This document shows positions 19,459 to 29,205 of a stretch of DNA of 64,000 bases, in pieces. How positions within the stretch are numbered: the stretch's first letter is position 1; each line of letters begins with the position of its first letter. Made by a program: the position numbers and the translations under genes. Origin of the DNA: Pseudomonas sp. SJZ079 (GTDB lineage: Bacteria > Pseudomonadota > Gammaproteobacteria > Pseudomonadales > Pseudomonadaceae). The stretch lies in assembly GCF_007993865.1 (NCBI RefSeq), contig NZ_VIUH01000010.1:1-64000 (forward strand). Reading direction: 5' to 3'. Under the pieces are notes generated by a model that had not been told where the DNA came from, searched no databases, and saw only the letters and a program-made list of their open reading frames with translations.

Positions 19459-20346
19459 TTACAAGGCCACGTTTTCGATGGGCTTTGCGTGTGGCTTGAT
19501 GGTGGCCGCTGCCCCCGCCGAGGCGAGGATGATGGCGCCGACGGCCAGCCACTGGGTCACGGTCAGCTGCTCGTTGAGAATCAGCAGTGCGGAAAAGGCG
19601 GCTATGGCCGGCTCCATGCTCATCAGCGTGCTGAAGGTGCGCACGGGTAGCCGCGTCAGGGCGACCATCTCCAGGCTGTAGGGCAGGGCGGATGACAGCA
19701 CTGCCACGGCAAGGGCCAACGGCAGCAGCTGCACAGAGAACAGGCTGCTGCCGGCGTGCCACAGCCCTACCGGCATGACCAGCACGGCGGCGATCAGCGT
19801 GCCGAGGACCACGGTGTGCGAGCCATGCTCGGCGCCGGCTTGCTTGCCGAAAATGATGTACAGCGCCCAGCACAGCCCCGCCGCCAAAGCCAGGGCCATG
19901 CCCAGTGGGTCCAGGGACGACTCGCTGTCAGGACTGGGCAGGAGTAACCAGAGGCCGAATATCGCCAAGGCCACCCAGACGAAGTCGAGCAGGCGTCGCG
20001 ATGACAGCAGCGCCAGCGCCAGTGGACCGGTGAATTCGAGCGCCACGGCGACGCCCAGCGGAATGCTGTTCAGCGATTTGTAGAACAGCAGGTTCATGCA
20101 GCCGAGAGAGAGCCCGTAGGTCAGCAACGAGCGGCACGAGCGCAGGGTGACGCGCGCTCGCCAGGGGCGCATAAACAGGCAGAGGATCAGCGCGGCCAGA
20201 CTGAGGCGAAGCGCCGTGGTACCTTCGGCGCCGACCAGGGGGAACAGACCCTTGGCCAGGGATGCACCGCTCTGAATCGAGGCCATGGCCACCAGCAGTA
20301 GGGCGATGGGCAGCAGTACCAACGAGGCGCGAGAGGAGCGGGGCAT
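19459..20346 (-). CDS. EamA/DMT family transporter (RhtA-like amino-acid exporter)
   Basis: 295 aa with ten predicted helices in two EamA repeats. The helix containing FYKSLNSIPLGVAVALEFTGPLAL and the later LMSMEPAIAAFSALLILNE are typical of RhtA, the threonine/homoserine exporter of the inner membrane. It is convergent with the ABC transporter gene and lies downstream of the ppnP terminator, so it is transcribed separately. Confidence 0.82.
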   Translation of the reverse strand: MPRSSRASLVLLPIALLLVAMASIQSGASLAKGLFPLVGAEGTTALRLSLAALILCLFMRPWRARVTLRSCRSLLTYGLSLGCMNLLFYKSLNSIPLGVAVALEFTGPLALALLSSRRLLDFVWVALAIFGLWLLLPSPDSESSLDPLGMALALAAGLCWALYIIFGKQAGAEHGSHTVVLGTLIAAVLVMPVGLWHAGSSLFSVQLLPLALAVAVLSSALPYSLEMVALTRLPVRTFSTLMSMEPAIAAFSALLILNEQLTVTQWLAVGAIILASAGAAATIKPHAKPIENVAL

Positions 20347-20376
20347 GGGGCATCCGGCCAGAATCTAATGAGCAAT

Positions 20377-20405
20377 AAAAAACCGGCCACCCGGGCCGGT
20401 TTTTC
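20377..20405 (-). terminator. Rho-independent terminator of ppnP
   Basis: The stem AACCGGCC / GGCCGGTT is flanked by A- and T-runs on both sides (AAAAAA and TTTTT), so it could act in either direction. On the minus strand it follows the ppnP stop codon and precedes the EamA-family gene. Confidence 0.85.
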
Positions 20406-20420
20406 GTGGTGCCGCAGAGC

Positions 20421-20702
20421 TTAGCGATATTCGCAGAGGTAGGCCGTCTCAATAGCGACCTGCAACTGGAATTTGCTATCGGCCGGCACGGTGAACTGAC
20501 TGCCGGCGGCAAAGGTTTGCCAGTCGTCGCTGCCCGGCAGCTTAACCGTCAAGGCGCCGCTGATGACATGCATGACTTCCAGTTGGTTGGTGCCGAACTC
20601 GTACTCGCCGGCGGCCATTACGCCGATCGAGGCAGGGCCTTCAGGCATACCGAAGGCGATGGATTTGACGTTGCCGTCGAAGTATTCATTGACCTTGAAC
20701 AT
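20421..20702 (-). CDS. ppnP: Pyrimidine/purine nucleoside phosphorylase PpnP
   Basis: 93 aa, a one-domain cupin covering the whole family length. It phosphorolyses a broad range of nucleosides to the base and (deoxy)ribose-1-phosphate. Motifs [20 protein letters not shown] and [15 protein letters not shown] are those of the former DUF1255 family. It has its own terminator downstream. Confidence 0.92.
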   Translation of the reverse strand: MFKVNEYFDGNVKSIAFGMPEGPASIGVMAAGEYEFGTNQLEVMHVISGALTVKLPGSDDWQTFAAGSQFTVPADSKFQLQVAIETAYLCEYR

Positions 20703-20781
20703 CTGTAATTCCTCGCAAGGGGCGGAAAAAGGTCGCCAGTATGCCCAAGCCTTTTCGGTGCGTCATCCGCTTTGCAACGAG

Positions 20782-21324
20782 TTAACTGGTGAGCACCAGC
20801 GGCAGCAGCCGAGCGGTATTGCGCGCATCGACCAGCGCACGATGTTGCTGGCCGCTGAACGGTAAGCCGGCCAGTTGCAGGGCCGTATTAAGGCCGACCG
20901 GACGCGCTAATTGGCGCACCTCGGCGAAGCGACGTTTCAGGTTGAGGTGCGGCACCCGACTCAGGCAACTGACCAGTTGGTATCGCTGCCAGTCTTGTTC
21001 GAACTGGCGTCGATCGTACTCGCCCCAGCTTGCCCAGCCGGCCAGGCGCGGCTTGTGGGTCAGCAGCCAGCGCTCGAATTGTGGCCAGGTGCTGGTCAGC
21101 GGCACCGCCTTGTCGACATCGGATTGGCTTATATGCGTGAGTTCGCGGCAGAAACTGGTGAGGTAGGGGCGGCGTAGCGGGCGTACGAAACGCTGAAAAT
21201 GATCCACTTCGTGACCGTCAGCGCGAACCAGGCTGGCGCCGATCTCGATGATCTCCATCTCCTCCAATGGCCAGCCACCCTCTTCGGTGGTGGCCTCCAG
21301 GTCGATTACTAACCAGTGTCCCAT
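20782..21324 (-). CDS. DEDDh 3'-5' exonuclease family protein
   Basis: 180 aa. The four metal-binding acids and the catalytic histidine of the DnaQ-like fold are visible: D8 and E10 in VIDLEAT, a middle Asp, then H161 and D166 in HRALVDARNTARLL. It resembles ERI1/KapD-type RNA or DNA exonucleases rather than the polymerase epsilon subunit. ATG 21324 was chosen because GGAGAG precedes it and MGHWLVIDLEA is the conserved start; an upstream 17-codon extension is unlikely. Confidence 0.85.
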   Translation of the reverse strand: MGHWLVIDLEATTEEGGWPLEEMEIIEIGASLVRADGHEVDHFQRFVRPLRRPYLTSFCRELTHISQSDVDKAVPLTSTWPQFERWLLTHKPRLAGWASWGEYDRRQFEQDWQRYQLVSCLSRVPHLNLKRRFAEVRQLARPVGLNTALQLAGLPFSGQQHRALVDARNTARLLPLVLTS

Positions 21325-21417
21325 AGGCTCTCCATTGCGCTGGGGCAGTATGCAAGGGCTTATCAGGCCCGGCAAACCCCATGTTAGGCTGTGCGGCCAT
21401 GATTACGGAGGTGTGCT

Positions 21418-22296
21418 ATGGCGAAGGTTGCCTATATCGGGCTGGGCGTGATGGGTTACCCGATGGCGGGGCACTTGGCCCAGGCTGGGCATGAGGTGTG
21501 TGTCTTCAACCGCACGGCGGCCAAGGCCAGGCAATGGGTCGCGGAGTTTTCCGGGAGCAGTGCGGCGACCCCGCGCGAGGCCGCCGATGGCGCCGAGTTG
21601 GTGATGGTCTGCGTCGGCAACGACGATGACTTGCGCAGCGTGGTGCTGGGCGCCGATGGCGCTTTGGCCGGGATGGCATCGGGGGCGCTGTTGGTCGATC
21701 ACACCACCGCCTCGGCGAATGTCGCGCGGGAGCTGGCGGGCCATGCGGCCGAGCGCCAGCTGGGCTTTCTCGATGCACCGGTGTCCGGTGGCCAGGCCGG
21801 CGCGCAGAATGGCGTCCTTACGGTGATGGTCGGCGGCGAGCCGGCGGACTATGCGCGGGCGGAGTCGGTGATCCAGGCCTACGCGCGGATGATCAAGTTG
21901 ATGGGGCCGGTAGGCAGCGGTCAGCTGACCAAGATGGTCAATCAAATTTGTATCGGCGGTTTGGTCCAGGGCCTGTCCGAGGCACTGCACTTTGCCCAGT
22001 GCGCCGGGCTCGACGGCGAGGCGGCGATGGAGGTGATCAGCAAGGGTGCGGCACAGTCCTGGCAGCTGGAAAATCGCCACAAGAGCATGTTGGCCGGCGA
22101 GTTCGACTTCGGTTTCGCGGTCGACTGGATGCGCAAGGATTTGTCCATTCTGCTCGAAGAGGCGCGGCACAATGGCGCACAACTGCCGGTCACGGCGCTG
22201 GTCGACCAGTTCTATGCCGAGGTGCAGACCCTGGGAGGAGGCCGCTGGGATACTTCCAGCCTGATCGCCCGCTTGAAGGCGCCGAACAAGCCCTGA
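21418..22296 (+). CDS. NAD(P)-dependent oxidoreductase of the 3-hydroxyisobutyrate dehydrogenase family
   Basis: 292 aa. Residues 8-13 GLGVMG form the dinucleotide-binding loop. DAPVSGGQAGAQNG is the substrate loop, and the catalytic lysine is in GSGQLTKMVNQ near residue 171. Members oxidise beta-hydroxyacids such as 3-hydroxyisobutyrate or tartronate semialdehyde; the substrate is not certain here. It has a strong GGAGG site. The 274-bp gap to the next gene shows no additional gene. Confidence 0.88.
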   Translation: MAKVAYIGLGVMGYPMAGHLAQAGHEVCVFNRTAAKARQWVAEFSGSSAATPREAADGAELVMVCVGNDDDLRSVVLGADGALAGMASGALLVDHTTASANVARELAGHAAERQLGFLDAPVSGGQAGAQNGVLTVMVGGEPADYARAESVIQAYARMIKLMGPVGSGQLTKMVNQICIGGLVQGLSEALHFAQCAGLDGEAAMEVISKGAAQSWQLENRHKSMLAGEFDFGFAVDWMRKDLSILLEEARHNGAQLPVTALVDQFYAEVQTLGGGRWDTSSLIARLKAPNKP

Positions 22297-22570
22297 GCGT
22301 TCGGGCTCGTTGGGCCGTTGATGGCAGCCTGGTTCGGGTCGCCAATGCGCTTGGCCAGGCAGTCTTTTCAACTGGATATGCGCATCGCGACCGCCATTAG
22401 GTAGAGACGATCCAGGCCTTAACTGTGCGGTCTTGCGTTTCTCCGATACAGTCCGAATGCATTTTTGCTGAATCGCGTGCAGCGCATTTTTCCTGCCTAT
22501 ACTTCGCCTGCAACCCTCTCGGATTGGTTGTGCTCCAGTCATCCAGCGATGAAACAGGCGGACGCACTTC

Positions 22571-24790
22571 ATGGACGATCAACTGATTTTCCTCGACGAT
22601 GACTCATCATCCACCGTTGATCGGCCTGTCTGGCGGGTGCTGGCAGTCGATGACGATACCGACTTTCAGCGTGCCACTGCATTTGCCCTGAATGGCTTGG
22701 ATGTGCTCGGCGGGCGCATCGAATTGTACCAAGCCTTCAGTTACCGTGAGGCCTCGATGCTGCTGGCCAAGCAGCATGACTTCGCGCTGATTCTGCTCGA
22801 CGTCGTGATGGAAACCGATGATGCCGGTCTGCGCCTGGTCAAGGCCCTGCGTGAGGTCATCGGCAATGCCGAGACTCGAGTGGTGTTGTTGACTGGCGAG
22901 CCAGGTATGGCGCCGGTGCAGGAGGTCATGGGCGACTATGACATCAACGATTATTGGACCAAGAGCGAGTTAACCGCCGAGCGTTTGCTCACGGTGCTGA
23001 CGGTGGGTGTGCGTGGCTATGCCCAGCTAAAGGCCGTGGCGCGAGCGCGACGGGGCTTGCAGATGATCGTGGAGTCGAGCAATGCACTGTTCAGTTCAAA
23101 GGATACCCACGAACTGTCGGCAAAAATTCTCTCGGAGATTGCCTCGTTGCTGGACCTGCAAGCCGAGGGGATCGTCTGTGTGCGGGCCGAGGACGGCGAT
23201 GCCGGCGTGAGTCCTACGGCGCGGATTGTCAGTGCCAGTGGCCGCTTTTTTCATGCCATCGACGGCAGCCTCGACGGTTTGGATGATTTTGACGTCTCGA
23301 CCGCTCTGCAACGCTGCTTGCAGGAGCAGCGAACGTTGATGCTGGACAGTTGTACGGTGTTGTTTTTTCCACGTTTTCAAGCCGGGGCCGATTACGCGTG
23401 CTATGTCGCGACCGAGCGGCGCTTGGACGACACCGAGCTGGAACTGCTCAAGGTGTTCAGCGCCAGCATTAGTCGAGGGTTGTACAACGTTTCGCTGTTC
23501 AGTCGCCTGGAGGAGATGGCCTATCAGGACGATCTGCTGAAAATCCCCAATCGCAATGCCTTGAGCCGCATGCTCGACTTGCACTTGAGAAGCGAAAGCA
23601 AGGCGCAGCAAGTGCTGGTGCTGATCGATATAGATGACTTCTCCGGCGCCAACACGGCGTTCGGCACCGGATATGGTGACTTCATCCTCGGCCTGGTGGC
23701 CAAACGGTTGCGCGAAGTGTTTGAGGCTAATGTGCTTGTAGCACGGGTAAAAGATGATCTGTTCGCGGTTATCGGCCCGGAAGCGCAAGTGCGTGCCGAG
23801 GACATCGTGGCACTGTTCCGCCACAACAACCGACCCCATGAGCTGGGGCAGGTGCACAGTCTGAGCAGTGCGACGCTGCGTTTGGCTGACTTTACGGGTA
23901 ATGCCAATCAGGCGTTAAGTGCTGCCCGTCTGACTCTTAAAGAGGCCAAGCAGAGCGGGCATAACCAGCATGCCTTCTATGCTCCGCAGTTACAGAACGC
24001 CCATGCCGATTCCTACCGTACCTTGCTCGCGTTACGTGATGCCGCCGATGTCGGGCACATCAGCATCGAGCTGCAGCCACAGATTAACCTGCGCAGTCGG
24101 CAGGTCATTGGTGTCGAAGCCTTGGCCCGCTGGCGGCGTAAGGATGGAGCAATGGTGCCACCGGCTCAGTTCATCCCCCTGGCCGAGACGACTGGCTATA
24201 TCTTGCCGCTGGGTGATCTGCTATTGCGCCTGTCGATGGCTGCGGCCAGCCAGCTGGCCGCAGCCGGCTACCCGCAGCTGCGCGTTGCGGTCAATGTCTC
24301 CGCCCTGCAGCTGTTGCAGTCGGATTTCGTCAAGCGCTTCAGTTGCCTGTTGGCTGCAGCAGGCGTGGCGTCGACGCAGATGGAGATTGAGATCACCGAG
24401 TCGGTAGCCATGCGCTCGTTCGAGACTGTGTGCGAGCAGCTGGGTGCCCTACGCGCGATGGGCGTCACCATCGCCATCGACGATTTTGGCACTGGGTTCT
24501 CGTCCCTTAGCTATCTGCGTTGCCTGCCAGCCGATCGCTTGAAGATTGATCGCAGTTTCATCATGGAGATCGGTGAGGTGCCGAGTCAGCAATTGATCGC
24601 CGACGCGATCATCAAGATCGCCTCACGAGTCGGTATGCAGGTCATTGCAGAGGGCGTGGAAACCCCGGAGCAGGCGGGTTGGATACTCGATCAGGGCTGC
24701 CATGAGGCGCAAGGTTTTCTATTTGCCAGACCCATGCCGATTACTGCCTTGATCGACTGGCTAGGTAACTGGTCAGAAAACCGGGCGTGA
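22571..24790 (+). CDS. Response regulator with DUF3369, degenerate GGDEF and EAL domains
   Basis: 739 aa. The receiver domain (about 20-145) has acidic residues D28-D30, phosphoacceptor D77 in LLDVVMETDD, and K131. DUF3369 follows (about 150-310). The GGDEF domain (about 340-470) has GYGDF in place of GGDEF and probably lacks cyclase activity. The EAL domain has GVEALARW near 515, DDFGTGFSSLSYL and AEGVET, so c-di-GMP phosphodiesterase activity is likely. It overlaps the downstream sensor kinase gene, which is the obvious partner. Confidence 0.88.
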   Translation: MDDQLIFLDDDSSSTVDRPVWRVLAVDDDTDFQRATAFALNGLDVLGGRIELYQAFSYREASMLLAKQHDFALILLDVVMETDDAGLRLVKALREVIGNAETRVVLLTGEPGMAPVQEVMGDYDINDYWTKSELTAERLLTVLTVGVRGYAQLKAVARARRGLQMIVESSNALFSSKDTHELSAKILSEIASLLDLQAEGIVCVRAEDGDAGVSPTARIVSASGRFFHAIDGSLDGLDDFDVSTALQRCLQEQRTLMLDSCTVLFFPRFQAGADYACYVATERRLDDTELELLKVFSASISRGLYNVSLFSRLEEMAYQDDLLKIPNRNALSRMLDLHLRSESKAQQVLVLIDIDDFSGANTAFGTGYGDFILGLVAKRLREVFEANVLVARVKDDLFAVIGPEAQVRAEDIVALFRHNNRPHELGQVHSLSSATLRLADFTGNANQALSAARLTLKEAKQSGHNQHAFYAPQLQNAHADSYRTLLALRDAADVGHISIELQPQINLRSRQVIGVEALARWRRKDGAMVPPAQFIPLAETTGYILPLGDLLLRLSMAAASQLAAAGYPQLRVAVNVSALQLLQSDFVKRFSCLLAAAGVASTQMEIEITESVAMRSFETVCEQLGALRAMGVTIAIDDFGTGFSSLSYLRCLPADRLKIDRSFIMEIGEVPSQQLIADAIIKIASRVGMQVIAEGVETPEQAGWILDQGCHEAQGFLFARPMPITALIDWLGNWSENRA

Positions 24791-26688
24791 TGACCGTATC
24801 GCGTATGCATAGATCCGCTGTGCTGCTGCGCAACCTGGCGATAATGTTCTTGCCTTGGGCATTGCTGATCCTGCTGCTCAGTGTTTTGCTCTATGAGCGC
24901 TTGCTGGACGGTAGGTTGGCGCCACTGTTACGGGATCAGCAAGCCAGTATTACCGAGGGGCTTGGCGCCCTCAATCGTCGCTTATCGAGCGTGCGCGGCA
25001 ACTTGTTGTTTCTAACTCAGCAGCCGTTACTGGCGCAGATGCTCGAGCGTAGTGGTGAGGCGCAGCGCCAGCAGTTGGTTGAATTGTTCACCGAGTTCTC
25101 GGCCAGTACCCGTGACTACGATCAGATCCGCTGGCTGGACGAGCTTGGGCAGGAGCGGGTGCGGGTGGACCTGCGGGATCAGAAGGTTTACCAGGTACCA
25201 GTTGCCGAACTGCAGAACAAGGCTGACCGCTACTACTTCACGGAAAGCATGCAGTTGCCTGCTGGGGCCTTCTACCTGTCACGGTTCGACCTCAACCAAG
25301 AGCGAGGGGGAGTTGAACAACCACTCAAACCCATGCTGCGTGCGGCGATGCCGGTTTTTGACAGCGCGGGAAAGCGTCGTGGTGTGGTGGTGCTCAATTA
25401 CTTGGGAAAAATCTTGCTAGATCGCCTGCAGCAAGTGGCCGACGCTTACGGCGACAGCCTGAGTCTGGTGGATCATGAGGGGTTCTGGATGCTGACGTCC
25501 CACTCCGCGGGGGCTTGGGGGTTCATGCTGGGTAAGCCCGATGCGACATTGGCCAGCCGCTACCCGCTGAGCTGGGAGCGAATGGGTGAGGAGTCTTCTG
25601 GGCATTTCAGTGATGACGCGGGTATCTGGTCGTTCGCACATTTCGATCCGGCGCTGAGTGCCGATAATGAAGAGGGCGCCAAGGGCGTTGCTGACAGTTG
25701 GATGCTGGTCTCCTTATTGCCGCAGGAAAGTGTGAGTGATACCGAACGGGAGGTGTTGTGGCGAGTTCTGCTATGCGCGGGGCTTATGCTGGCAGCGGGT
25801 CTCGCCGTAGTGTTGCGTCTGTCGCAAGCCGAGAGTGCGCGTGATCGTGCGCGGCGCGGGTTGGAGCGACGTGGTGAGGAGTTAGCGTTCAGCAACGACG
25901 AATTACAGAATACGCTGGAGCAGTTGCGGCGAACCCAGAGCGCGCTGATTCAGGCGGAGAAACTCTCATCCTTGGGGCTTCTGGTGGCTGGTGTCGCGCA
26001 TGAGTTGAATACTCCAATCGGTGCGGCGAGCATGGCGGCTTCGACCTTGCAGAAGAGTGATGAGCAGTTACGCCAAGCGCTTCAGGGCGGGTTGCAGCGT
26101 TCGATTCTGGAGCGCTACATGCAGCGTAATGCGGAGGGCCTGGAGATCGTTCTGGGTAATCTAGCGCGTATGGCGCAGCTGACCCGGGCGTTCAAACAGT
26201 TGGCCAGCGACCGGGCGAGTACCGAACGTCGTCAGTTTGACCTGGTTAAGCTGGTGCATGAGGTGATGCTGATCTTTGCCCCGAGGCTGAAGCAGGTGCC
26301 CCATCGCGTCTGCCTGGAGCTGCCTGAGTGCATGATCCTGGACAGCTACCCGGGACCAGTCGGGCAGATCCTGCAGAATTTGATTGAGAATGCCTTATTA
26401 CACGCTTTTCAGGTCGGTATGCATGGCGTCATCACCGTCCGTGCCGACTTCGATTCGCTGCGGCGCCTGTGTCGGGTCGAGGTGAAGGATAATGGTTGTG
26501 GCATGAACGAGGATGTACTGGCACGAATCTTCGATCCTTTTTTCACTACGCGGCGAGGTTTGGGGGGGACGGGGCTCGGATTGCACATCACCCATCAGCT
26601 GGCAGTAGACATCCTGGGGGCGAAGCTGCAAGTGAATAGCCAGTTGGGGCAGGGTACGCAGTTTCTTCTGTGGTTGCCGCAGGCCTGA
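24790..26688 (+). CDS. Membrane sensor histidine kinase partner of the EAL response regulator
   Basis: 632 aa. A first membrane helix lies near residues 15-37 and a second near 325-345, enclosing a ~290-residue periplasmic sensor of double-Cache type (FSASTRDYDQIRWLDELGQERVR). A coiled coil leads to the HisKA motif GVAHELNTPIG (His near 405) and an HATPase domain (NALLHAF, DNGCGMNEDVLARIFDPFFTTR, GGTGLGLHI). No receiver domain is attached. The ATG overlaps the upstream stop as TGATG; a GTG one codon earlier is an alternative start. Confidence 0.87.
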   Translation: MTVSRMHRSAVLLRNLAIMFLPWALLILLLSVLLYERLLDGRLAPLLRDQQASITEGLGALNRRLSSVRGNLLFLTQQPLLAQMLERSGEAQRQQLVELFTEFSASTRDYDQIRWLDELGQERVRVDLRDQKVYQVPVAELQNKADRYYFTESMQLPAGAFYLSRFDLNQERGGVEQPLKPMLRAAMPVFDSAGKRRGVVVLNYLGKILLDRLQQVADAYGDSLSLVDHEGFWMLTSHSAGAWGFMLGKPDATLASRYPLSWERMGEESSGHFSDDAGIWSFAHFDPALSADNEEGAKGVADSWMLVSLLPQESVSDTEREVLWRVLLCAGLMLAAGLAVVLRLSQAESARDRARRGLERRGEELAFSNDELQNTLEQLRRTQSALIQAEKLSSLGLLVAGVAHELNTPIGAASMAASTLQKSDEQLRQALQGGLQRSILERYMQRNAEGLEIVLGNLARMAQLTRAFKQLASDRASTERRQFDLVKLVHEVMLIFAPRLKQVPHRVCLELPECMILDSYPGPVGQILQNLIENALLHAFQVGMHGVITVRADFDSLRRLCRVEVKDNGCGMNEDVLARIFDPFFTTRRGLGGTGLGLHITHQLAVDILGAKLQVNSQLGQGTQFLLWLPQA

Positions 26689-26780
26689 GTTCGGGTGCGG
26701 ATGGCTGCTAATAGACCCCGTTATTGGGTAAAATTCCCGAGTTAATCCGATATTTCGATTGCTGTGGGGTCTTTATCGTC

Positions 26781-27041
26781 ATGAACTGCCGTCCTGGTTG
26801 TGGTGCCTGTTGTATCGCGCCTTCGATCAGCTCCCCTATCCCCGGTATGCCGTTGGGCAAATTGGCGGGCGAACGTTGCGTGCAATTATCTGCCGAGAAT
26901 CATTGTGCTTTGTTCGGCAAGCCAGAGCGCCCGGCTGTTTGCTCGGCGTTTTTGGCCGAACTGGATACCTGCGGTGCGAGCCGCGAGGAGGCGATCCAAT
27001 TGCTGGGTTGGCTGGAGCAAAGTACCGCGTTGGCATGCTGA
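26781..27041 (+). CDS. YkgJ family cysteine cluster protein
   Basis: 86 aa. Cysteines at residues 3, 7, 10 and 11 (CRPGCGACC) plus later RCVQL, CALFG and VCSAF form the metal-binding pattern of the YkgJ family, thought to bind zinc or an iron-sulfur cluster. Function is unknown. Start 26781 (MNCRPGCGACC) agrees with the family; the upstream in-frame extension is not conserved in character. It is convergent with gltA. Confidence 0.8.
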   Translation: MNCRPGCGACCIAPSISSPIPGMPLGKLAGERCVQLSAENHCALFGKPERPAVCSAFLAELDTCGASREEAIQLLGWLEQSTALAC

Positions 27042-27131
27042 GTTTCTGCGATGCTGAGCTGGCATATCGGCTCTAAGCGTCTGGTGGTTGGGGTATTGGT
27101 CGCGAAGTGACGTTGAAGTTTTTATGGATGT

Positions 27132-27162
27132 AAAAAAGGCTGCCATTTGGCAGCCTTTTTTA
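27132..27162. terminator. Bidirectional Rho-independent terminator between ykgJ-like gene and gltA
   Basis: Stem AAAAAAGGCTGCC / GGCAGCCTTTTTT with an ATTT loop has strong A/T runs on both sides, so it serves gltA on the minus strand and the short gene on the plus strand. Confidence 0.9.
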
Positions 27163-27194
27163 TCGCATTGACCAGTCTGGACGTAGCAGGGCGC

Positions 27195-28469
27195 TTATTT
27201 TTCCAGATCGCGTTGCGGGTAGCCGGTATACAGCTGGCGTGGACGGCCAATCTTGTAGGGGCTGGAGAGCATTTCTTTCCAGTGCGAAATCCAGCCGACG
27301 GTCCGTGCCAGGGCAAAGATCACGGTGAACATGCTGGTAGGAATGCCGATCGCCTTGAGAATGATGCCCGAGTAGAAGTCAACGTTCGGATACAGCGAGC
27401 GCTCGATGAAGTAAGGGTCGGTCAGGGCGATCTCTTCGAGACGCATGGCCAGTTCCAGTTGCGGATCGTTGGTGATGCCCAGTTCTTTCAGGACTTCATC
27501 GCAGGTCTGCTTCATCACGGTGGCGCGCGGATCACGGTTCTTGTACACGCGGTGGCCGAAGCCCATCAGCTTGAACGGGTCGTCCTTGTCCTTGGCCTTG
27601 GCGATAAAGGTATCGATGTTCGATACATCGCCGATCTCGTCGAGCATGCTCAATACGGCTTCGTTGGCGCCGCCGTGTGCAGGCCCCCACAGGGCAGCGA
27701 TGCCTGCAGCGATGCAGGCGAACGGGTTGGCGCCACTGGAGCCGGCGAGGCGTACAGTGGAGGTCGACGCGTTCTGCTCATGGTCGGCGTGGAGAATGAA
27801 GATCTTGTCCATCGCGTTAGCCAACACCGGGCTGATCGGTTTGATCTCGCACGGGGTGTTGAACATCATATGCAGGAAGTTTTCCGCGTAATTCAGATCG
27901 TTGCGCGGGTACATCATCGGCTGGCCCATGGAGTACTTGTACGTCATGGCAGCGAGGGTCGGCATCTTGGCGATCAGGCGCATGGCCGAGACTTCGCGGT
28001 GATGCGGGTTATTGATGTCGAGAGAGTCGTGGTAGAAGGCAGAAAGCGCGCCGACTACGCCGCACATGATGGCCATCGGGTGGGCGTCGCGGCGGAAACC
28101 GTTGAAGAAGGTTTTCAGTTGCTCATGAACCATGGTGTGGTTCTTGATGGTGCTGACGAACTGGGCCTTCTGTTCTGCATTGGGCATTTCGCCGTTGAGC
28201 AGCAAATAGCAGGTTTCCAGGTAGTCCGATTTGTCGGCCAACTGCTCGATGGGGTAACCGCGGTGCAGAAGAATGCCCTGCTCGCCGTCGATATAGGTGA
28301 TTTTCGACTCGCACGAAGCAGTGGACATAAAGCCAGGATCAAAAGTGAAACGGCCCGTGGCGGTTAGGCCCCGTACGTCGATTACATCGGGACCAACGGT
28401 GCCGGTTAAAACGGGCAGCTCGACGGGGGCTGCGCCCTCGATGATCAACTGCGCTTTTTTGTCAGCCAT
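27195..28469 (-). CDS. gltA: Citrate synthase (type II, hexameric)
   Basis: 424 aa. It condenses acetyl-CoA and oxaloacetate to citrate at the entry of the TCA cycle; the Gram-negative long form is NADH-inhibited. Motifs [37 protein letters not shown] and the catalytic [13 protein letters not shown] are present. The start MADKKAQLI has AGGAGG upstream; the 15-codon N-terminal extension is rejected. It diverges from the sdh-suc operon with a promoter at 28529-28556. Confidence 0.96.
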   Translation of the reverse strand: MADKKAQLIIEGAAPVELPVLTGTVGPDVIDVRGLTATGRFTFDPGFMSTASCESKITYIDGEQGILLHRGYPIEQLADKSDYLETCYLLLNGEMPNAEQKAQFVSTIKNHTMVHEQLKTFFNGFRRDAHPMAIMCGVVGALSAFYHDSLDINNPHHREVSAMRLIAKMPTLAAMTYKYSMGQPMMYPRNDLNYAENFLHMMFNTPCEIKPISPVLANAMDKIFILHADHEQNASTSTVRLAGSSGANPFACIAAGIAALWGPAHGGANEAVLSMLDEIGDVSNIDTFIAKAKDKDDPFKLMGFGHRVYKNRDPRATVMKQTCDEVLKELGITNDPQLELAMRLEEIALTDPYFIERSLYPNVDFYSGIILKAIGIPTSMFTVIFALARTVGWISHWKEMLSSPYKIGRPRQLYTGYPQRDLEK

Positions 28470-28528
28470 GTGTGGCCTCCTAGTTATGCTTGAAATCATC
28501 TGACAGCCCCCCACGCAGGGCCCGCATC

Positions 28529-28556
28529 ACTATAGTGAGATAAATTCGAAAGTCAA
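28529..28556 (-). promoter_or_regulatory. Sigma-70-type promoter of gltA
   Basis: Read on the minus strand: TTGACT, a 16-base spacer, then TATAGT. It lies 60 bases upstream of the gltA start codon in the divergent gltA-sdhC region. Confidence 0.65.
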
Positions 28557-28669
28557 TTTACGAAAACCCAAGCAGCAGAAGGGTTTAAGCGTGTTTTTAG
28601 CGGAAAAAGGCCGCTATTTACGCCATTTATAGGGCGTGTGCAATCCACCATTAGGTCGAGGCCTTTGCA

Positions 28670-28698
28670 TTGTCATTAGTAACCTAACTGTCTATACT
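28670..28698 (+). promoter_or_regulatory. Sigma-70-type promoter of the sdhCDAB-suc operon
   Basis: TTGTCA (28670-28675), an exact 17-base spacer and TATACT (28693-28698) lie about 130 bases before sdhC. The long leader between them (28700-28830) leaves room for post-transcriptional control, for example by a PrrF-type small RNA, though no binding site was verified. Confidence 0.7.
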
Positions 28699-28830
28699 CT
28701 GCGCCCGACCGCTAAGGGCTTTGAGCCCGCATTCTGGCGGTTGTCACTCCTTGGGTGATGGGTACCTGACCAGTGCACTTCCCGACAACTTTGCCCTGAT
28801 AGTTAGGGGCTCTCAGTGTGATAAAAAGCC

Positions 28831-29205
28831 GTGAATAGCCAACGACCTGTAAACCTAGACCTTAGGACTATCAAACTCCCAGTCACCGCTTACACGTCCA
28901 TTCTTCACCGCATTTCCGGTGTCATCCTCTTTGTTGGTATTGCCGTGCTGCTGTTCGGGCTCGACAAGTCGCTGGCGTCCGAGGAAGGCTTCGCTCAGGT
29001 GAAAGAATGTTTGACCAGCCCGCTGGCCAAATTCGTGATTTGGGGATTGCTGTCCGCTCTGCTGTACCACCTGGTGGCCGGTGTGCGCCACTTGATCATG
29101 GACATGGGCATCGGTGAGACGCTGGAAGGCGGCAAGCTGGGCTCGCAAATCGTTCTCGTCGTCGCGGCGATCGTGATCCTGCTACTGGGGGTGTGGATAT
29201 GGTAA
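28831..29205 (+). CDS. sdhC: Succinate dehydrogenase cytochrome b556 subunit
   Basis: 124 aa. Membrane anchor of respiratory complex II, with three hydrophobic helices. The conserved stretch PVTAYTSILHRISGVILF contains the quinone-site and heme-region residues Ser and His/Arg. It starts with GTG at 28831, and the ribosome-binding site is weak. First gene of the sdhCDAB-sucAB-lpdG-sucCD cluster. Confidence 0.93.
   Translation: MNSQRPVNLDLRTIKLPVTAYTSILHRISGVILFVGIAVLLFGLDKSLASEEGFAQVKECLTSPLAKFVIWGLLSALLYHLVAGVRHLIMDMGIGETLEGGKLGSQIVLVVAAIVILLLGVWIW

Noticed and set aside
27147..28367. 406-codon plus ORF opposite gltA
   Set aside because: It is antisense to citrate synthase and begins inside the gltA terminator.
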